From the NCBI GenBank assembly GCA_949152475.1, contig OX424562.1, positions 40,782,157-40,846,156 of the forward strand: a stretch of 64,000 nt of DNA, written 5' to 3'. This stretch comes from Terebella lapidaria. Lineage: Eukaryota; Annelida; Polychaeta; Terebellida; Terebellidae. The notes beneath the pieces were generated by a model. That model was not told the DNA's origin, did no database searches, and saw nothing but the letters and a program-made list of their open reading frames with translations. Positions within the stretch are counted from its first letter, which is position 1, and each line of letters opens with the position of its first letter. Positions 58,001 to 64,000 of the stretch are shown here, one piece after another. A program made the translations under genes and the position numbers.

Positions 58001-61000
58001 ACCTTCTTGTTTTCAGATTGTCTGGATGAAAACAATCCCCTGTACCCATACAGACAATACTATGAGGCAGCACATCACAGTATTGAAAACTTAATTGCCA
58101 TCAGGTAAGGCCACACCAATTTATAGAGTTGGTCTATGGAATCGCCGCCCCTAAATATCCATTCTCTAAATTTCGGTAAAAAAAATCGCCGCACCTATTT
58201 TGACCTGATAAAATCCATCGACAACTTAGTTTTTGCCCCAAATAAAATTCACAGTCAGTATCCACCCAAATGGTTGTCAAAAACCGCATTCAAAGAGCCA
58301 GTATTGCTATTTTCCGAGGAATTGTTTGAATCATTGTATGCCAACACTACACAAGATCACCTGTGAGCGGAAACTATCAGCATTTTGAGCCGTTGGCACA
58401 GCTCCGGGTGGGTCTTCCTAGCATGAAATGTTGAAATGTTCGTGAGTTTCTCTGTCATTTTTGTTTTCTCTCACTTCGTATGCCTGATATGACTTTCTGT
58501 CCCCGGAATATGAGATAACGGACCCTGTTTTGTTTGCTCGGAATACTAGTACTTAATACTGGGTATTGATTCCACGTCTGTACATGACTTAACAGAATAA
58601 ATCTTGGTACGAAAAATCTTCCAGAGCCCAACCAATAGTATCTTGCGATAGATAATTTTTCTGTAACTCTTAGGTCTATATATCTAACTATAATTATCGG
58701 AATACAGCAGGACAGTTTGGATTTTTAGGAAGAGCAGGGCTCTTCCTCTATGATATTGTTTTTTTTTGGATTTTTGAATTTTTTCTTTTGTTTACATTCT
58801 TGAAAGTGCCACTTGGAACCACAACAGGCTATTCAACTGTGGCTAATTGGGAGGGCCCGGGGCCCGTTGGGAGGAAAATGACGCCCGTGTACCTAATCAT
58901 GGTTAATGTAATAAGTTATTAGCGATAATAATCCCAGGAGACGTGTGTTCCGACCGTTTTTTTTTTTGTATGTCACCGTTTCATACCCATCACCACTCCC
59001 GTTTTGATCTCCACTGGAACAGTGCTTTCTTGCAATCATATGCACTCAAAGTTTTGGATATACATTCCGCACAATATATAGATACAGTATGGTATTGCAA
59101 CAATGAAAGACAAGTTGATACGGCAACATAATAATTATGTGTTAGTGGTGGTATTCCATATTTCAGTGGGCAAATTCAATTCTCGTGTGGCCCCGATAAG
59201 CAGTCACGGCAGTCGGCCCGCCAGCCAGAGAGTCACTGAATTGTCCAATCGGGAAGCTGTCTTGGCGGACACACCCACATGTTTATGAAATACACGTGGA
59301 TATAATGATATGCAAATGATCACGTGAGCGAGTCCCGCCAATTAGCGTACTGCCCCAAAAAATTGCTGCAGGGTCAAGGTCAAAATGCCAGCCGCCAAGA
59401 GATCGTCCAACCCATAGAAATCCCATATACATTATGGGATATCTATGGTCCAACCATAGAACTCCCAACTGAGTGCGGTATTTGTGGAAATACTTGTTAC
59501 GACCCAAATAAATGGTCTTTTCTATGACTCTTTCCTACTTCACTGGTAATACTTCATAAAAATATCACCACCGAAAGCTTGTTTATGGGGGAATTTAATT
59601 AAAAATGCCATTGAAGTGAAGCGAGATTTCAACGAGATTTGACTAAAAGGAACAGTCGGAAACAAACAAACAAAACTTGGCAGATTTGCGGAGCTTTTAC
59701 ACGGGAAAAAACTTAGTTTCCTCCTAAAATAAGCAGAAACAAATGGATACTAGATCTAGCACTTTTATCATGTTTATGATAGTTTCATATTGCCGACGAG
59801 AATTGTCAGTGCTGATTTTGATAGCAGTCACACGAGCGGCGATTCGGGGTGGGGGGTGTGCCTGGGCTACTTCAGTATTTGGCAGCTGACACTACACACT
59901 GCACACTGACACAACATGTACGCTGATCTTCAAACCAACATTTGGGCAAGGAGAAACATGATCGCATTGATGAAAAAAGATTTCATGCATGTCATGAATT
60001 ATTGGAAATGCAGACAAGTTACTGAAATGTCTCTGCAGTACAAATCAAAACACTGAAAAAAAATCCATAAAGAAATTTAAATCTAATTGATTGATTGATT
60101 GAATTTATTCAGTAAAATAACATACAGTATAAATAACATTATAGTGCACATTAAAATACACGGATGACACAAGAAAGTGAAGACACTTATTTCCATTGTG
60201 GTCCGGAGCTAAGACTAAAGCTCAAAAAACATTGTGCCTCCTAAATCAGAAAAAACATAATCAGAACCTTGAAAATCTTACACATTGGTCCCAAAAATAG
60301 TCGGGTGATTTTTAAACGTGTTGTGGCGATTTTGCCCTAAGCACGCGGCAGGTGATTGTAAACATAAATGCCATTCATGTGGCCTTTTCGTACTTGGCCT
60401 TATTTTGACATGCTCCGTTCGAGCGTGCGTTGCCACGGCGACGTATTGTAATTTACGTTCCAGTAAACTATAACAATGGATCGATTAAACCTCGCGTGCG
60501 CCCTACAGTTTCTGGTGTATTATATATACACTGGAAGCGACTCGTTCGAGGAGATTGTCCAAGATCGAGAGACAGGACGCACACGAGGCTCGCCATGAGC
60601 TTTGTGTTCCCTGTTTGTGAGTAGTGGGCTCCTAGAGCCCTGGGGACGATTTCCATGGGGAGGCCCGGGCTGGGAGAGACAAGTTGCTGACTCGGGGGCC
60701 TTCGGCCCTGTGGATCGCCAGCTCTCTCCCTTCCCGGGACGTGTGACAGAGGCTCTGGCCAGCATGTCGGGCTGTACGGGGTTCCGTCCCCGAGGCAGAC
60801 CGCGGCTCGCCAGGCCCCGCCAGTTAACACCGTAGGGATGAACCAGTTTCTGAACGGTGTCCGTAGGTCTGGGAGTGTCGGGTGGGCTGTTACCTGGTTA
60901 CCGTTAATGCTGAAGTAGTTACCGTGTCCGCCGCGACCTCCGGTGAGCGGCCCTGCCGCAAGGATCCGGAATAGCGGATGCGCGTCCGCAAGGACTCGGA

Positions 61001-64000
61001 TGAGAGAGGACTATCCTCGAGGATCCCGAAGAGCGGACGGTAGTCAATAACTTTACACGTGTTCAACAAGGTAAAGCTTCTGACTTGTAGAGATTTCATG
61101 GCTGTAACGGAATAAGTAACATTGGTTTTATTAGGCATCCCGATTGAAAATCGGGAGGCCTTATGTTTTTGTCTGTTTTTTTTTTTTTTTTTTGCTTTTT
61201 TTTTTTTTTTTTTTTTTTTTTCTTCCGCCGTTCGGTTTCCGGATCATAACTCTTGAACGCCTTAATCTATCTTTCCGAAATTTTCACAGCTCATCCGAAA
61301 TACTTTGCTCCTAACCCCTATTGTTTTTCGTCGAGACCCGAAATCCAAGATGGCCGCCAGCGGCCATTTTGAAAAAAAAAATCGGGCGATTCCTGTCAAT
61401 GTCATAATTTGATTCAGGCAATTTCCAGGGGGAAAAAATTTTTTGGGTGTATTTTTTTTTGGACTTAGAATTTTTCCCTCACCTGCCCCCATGCAGATGT
61501 AATACTGTGACTGAGCCATGCTACTGTATTCACTGACTTCAGCCTGCATGTCCAGCATGAGGCTAGGCTCTGCCCTCTCAGCCAGTGCAGTTTATGAGAG
61601 CCCTGCTCAGTAATGCCTGTGATAAGGCAATACCCCCCCCCCCCCTCTCCCTCCCCCACCTCCACTGTCAGCCAGTCTAATCTGCATATGAATGTAGCAA
61701 TGTATCAGTGACTTGTATGCACTGCCCCTCTTCCCCCCCCCCCCCCCCCCTCTCCTGTCCCCTCACCCCAGTTTACTATACTAACACCAACAAGTTGGAA
61801 CAATGCCCTCCTTCCCTTTCTAAAGAAAACAATAGGTGGTTATATAATGATGACCCAAACTGAAGATAACAGCTTTGAAGGTCTGCCTGGGCCTTGGTTG
61901 CCGGTCAATTGTTCATTGTATTCAGTTAAAACAGCACTGTGTTTATCTGGATGAAACTACATGCATTGTTTTGTTTTCTAGCTGTATTTCACATGCAGTG
62001 ACCAAATTATCATTGTTTTACTTAGTCAGAACCCAGAATAATTTCCTTTTTGCTTGTATTGTGAATGTCTGTCATGTCTGTACATTTAATACCTATTGAG
62101 ATTAAAACAAATATCTGATGGACATTTGTCTAGTGAGCAACTGCTATAATTTGAACTCTCACTCCCACCTGTGTTCAATAATCCTGGTATATGTAGTATA
62201 ATAACAGTCAAGTTTCACCATTAGAAAAGAAAAGAAAAATTGGGGGATGCCACAAAGCCTATAGGCTTTTATGTCTAGTTGATTAAGTCTTATTGGCCAC
62301 AATAAAAATAATTATTACAAGAAACATTTATTATTGGGTTCAACAATGTAAAGGTTCTGGGGCCCAGACGAGTCGACAGGTACCCAAATTCGGGGCGGGT
62401 CATACAATTACCTGGATCGGAATTTTGTTACTCGTATTTGAGAACAAATAAAGATATAGTTTTGAATATTTGTGATAAACACTAGTAAAATCACAAGAAT
62501 GACAAGGAAATCATCAGGAAAAAAAACGATAGTTTTATGAGGTCATGACATTGTGATCTTTCTCAAACTTGAAAATACTGGTAATTACTGACGAAACAAA
62601 TAATATGTGTCAAAGATCAATGTCTGGCGTTTACGTGTTACAAATTGCTTCAGTGAGTATCATTCAAATTTTGCTATATATTTGGACGGGTCGGGTCAGA
62701 CGACACAGGTACCCGGTTCGGAAATTTCCGACTCACTCGGGCCCTAAAAAGTTCTATCCAGTCATGACTAACCGAATAGGTTATCATTAGTTTTACTAGT
62801 TAAGTCTATTATTGACCACAATAAAAATAGTTACATGACAAGAAAATAGTTACATGACAAATTTATTGGCCCAACAAGGTATAGATTCTGCCCAGTAGAG
62901 TTACAATATGGCCACAACATATATGTACCAAATCAAATACAATATTCAAGGGTTTTTAAATAGTTCTGTGCAAACATTTTCGAAGCTCTTCCTTTGAGGC
63001 CAGTGGCCCTTGTTACTCAATAATACTGCAATAATTTGCGTTATTTTAGACAAAATTCATAAACATGACAGGACATGTAGTTCAACGTGACACATGACAA
63101 AATTATTCACAAATTTCTAAACTACCGGTATTTACTGTGAAAAAAGGCACAGAATACATATTGAATTGTTCATCTACCAAAAATTACTTATACGGCCTAG
63201 ATATATACATGTAGACGGGTTAACAGAGAAAAGTACAGGTTATAATTGATTTGAATGATCCTATTTTCCCGCCAAACTGGCCAATTTGATTCTATTGGAA
63301 CATGACGGTCGAATACAATATAAAAATAAGCGGCAAATACATAAGTTATCATTCAAAATAAAATCCCCCGCATGAATTTTGGCAATCTAAATTCCAAAGA
63401 TAGAAATTATTAATAGAAAAAAATATATCGCTCGTACCATTTTTGAAGTGAAATATTCCAAAGACAGAAAATTTAATATTAAATGTAAAAAAATTTCGCT
63501 CCCACGTACCATTTTTTTCGGACAAAAATCCATAGACCAACTTTATAAATTGGTGTGGCCTAAAACCTCTTGTACTAAATCTGTTAAAACAATCTCTTCA
63601 ATATGTCTGACAGTATTTTCTACGTTCTAATCCCAATATCCATGATATTGTGTGACTCAGTAGAGTGGAATTGTCTCGGGTCATCTCCTTGTTATTGACA
63701 CTCCGGATGAGGGCTCAGAGGGTTGCAGCTACTAGTGTATTTTAAAGAATGTATTAAGCGCTAAAATATTAGGGAACTAAGGGAAGTAATATGATCTGGT
63801 TACCTTGAATTTGACCTGGGATGACCTTCCGATGTGAAGCTATTGAACTATTGAGCTGATTTTGTGTAGCTGATAACCCCAGTGATAAAAGGAAATGTGC
63901 CAATAAGGTGTGTGATAAGCAGATACAACCATGTCACCAATAGAGACTGCAGAACATCAAGTTATTCATTTACAGACACGAGTGGGACTCGCACCTGATA
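55097..64000 (+). CDS. PDCD7: PDCD7 / U11-U12 snRNP 59K homologue, 3' end beyond window
   Basis: Exons by GT-AG sites and phase: 55097-55897, 56050-56178, 56291-56380, 56522-56653, 56712-56886, 57218-57330, 57714-57837, 58017-58104 and 63976 to the window edge, giving 559 codons so far. The ATG has A at -3 and an in-frame TGA two codons upstream. Residues about 75-145 are rich in Pro, Gly and Arg (RPPPPPGPPPSPFPP). From about 255 on the product is charged and helical, with coiled-coil-like stretches such as LLNQERQQAEVRRLE and ILGEVRRKHLDAKRGQDLL. FRQYY-type PYRQYYEAAHHSIENLIAIR leads across the last intron to HEWDSHLI, matching the vertebrate C-terminal RHDWDQYLVP region. Known family role: protein of the U11/U12 di-snRNP of the minor spliceosome. 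Intron donors look U2-type. The 5.9-kb last intron holds transposons. Confidence 0.88.
60429..60442 (+). promoter_or_regulatory. RFX X-box-like motif in a GC-rich intronic zone
   Basis: GTTGCCACGGCGAC differs at one position from the RFX consensus GTNRCCNNRGYAAC. It begins a GC-rich, CpG-rich stretch (60430-61080) otherwise unusual for this window. The open frames in that stretch overlap on both strands and match nothing recognised. A promoter or CpG-island role is speculative. Confidence 0.25.
61133..62266 (+). mobile_element. Family D hairpin-ended element in PDCD7 intron 8
   Basis: The 5' end AGGCATCCCGATT forms a hairpin with AATCGGGAGGCCT. Long T-tracts follow, then TTCCGCCGTTCGGTTTCCGG, shared with family C. 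The 3' end is GGGATGCC, a 4-base spacer, then hairpin AAAGCC/GGCTTT (about 62244-62269). It has the same logic as families A and B: a 5' palindrome, a 3' inverted copy of its first bases and a terminal hairpin, flanked by T-rich sequence. Length is about 1.13 kb. Poly-C tracts occur at 61631-61644 and 61735-61750. Confidence 0.6.

Larger units (their letters stand above)
58109..63560. mobile_element. 5.45-kb TIR-bounded insertion in PDCD7 intron 8
   Basis: A terminal inverted repeat of 32 bp (GGCCACACCAATTTATA then AAGTTGGTCTATGGA, one mismatch) lies at 58109-58140 and 63529-63560. TAA flanks both ends (58106-58108 and 63561-63563). A three-base TAA target fits PIF/Harbinger-type elements, but no transposase frame is visible, so it would be non-autonomous or two linked ends. 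It contains the family D element at 61133-62266, poly-C tracts and a GC-rich zone at 60430-61080. The left end falls within the splice donor of intron 8. Confidence 0.55.

Noticed and set aside
60468-60835. Overlapping frames on both strands in the GC-rich intron zone
   Set aside because: Open on both strands because of base composition; no conserved motif and no splice support.

Overview
This is nuclear DNA of a metazoan, most likely a marine invertebrate and probably a bivalve mollusc. The genes have GT-AG introns and animal-type products. The repeats look like the hairpin-ended, tandem-repeat-bearing elements (Helentron-associated HINE/Pearl type) common in bivalves. The phylum is an inference; no rRNA or mitochondrial marker is present.

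Only two host genes can be supported. The first is a FEM1A/C-like ankyrin protein, a CUL2 ubiquitin-ligase substrate receptor, on the minus strand at 27418-29442 in two exons. The second is a PDCD7/U11-59K homologue, a minor-spliceosome protein, on the plus strand from 55097. Eight of its exons lie at 55097-58104, and a ninth begins at 63976 and runs off the window. A 57-base, caspase-like exon candidate sits on the minus strand at 32788-32844.

Almost everything else is repeats. Region 1-25.7 kb is a pile of nested hairpin-ended elements. Family A has 5' terminus AGGTTACCGGACC, a 3' inverted copy, and a 3' hairpin TTAGCCC/GGGCTAA. Family B has AGCTTACCGGCC and hairpin AGCACC/GGTGCT. Both carry a CGTCC minisatellite near the 5' end and tandem monomers of about 134 bp or 455-461 bp, and both sit in T-tracts. 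A related 146-bp repeat family (C) fills 18.3-21.1 kb, and a TIR element occupies 21.65-23.68 kb. Two inverted family A copies lie at 30.5-32.7 kb.

Region 32972-53269 is a 20-kb structure of concentric inverted repeats around arrays of a 182-bp satellite. The arrays flip orientation and are interrupted by one family B element, one family A element and a decayed retroelement remnant. A clean 223-bp TA-flanked MITE sits in its right arm.

Region 53.3-64 kb holds PDCD7. Its 5.9-kb last visible intron contains a TIR-bounded insertion with TAA flanks that starts inside the splice donor, and a further hairpin-ended element (family D). No CRISPR, tRNA, operon or prokaryotic signal was seen. Boundaries of repeats are read by eye and are accurate to a few bases where termini are quoted, otherwise to tens of bases.
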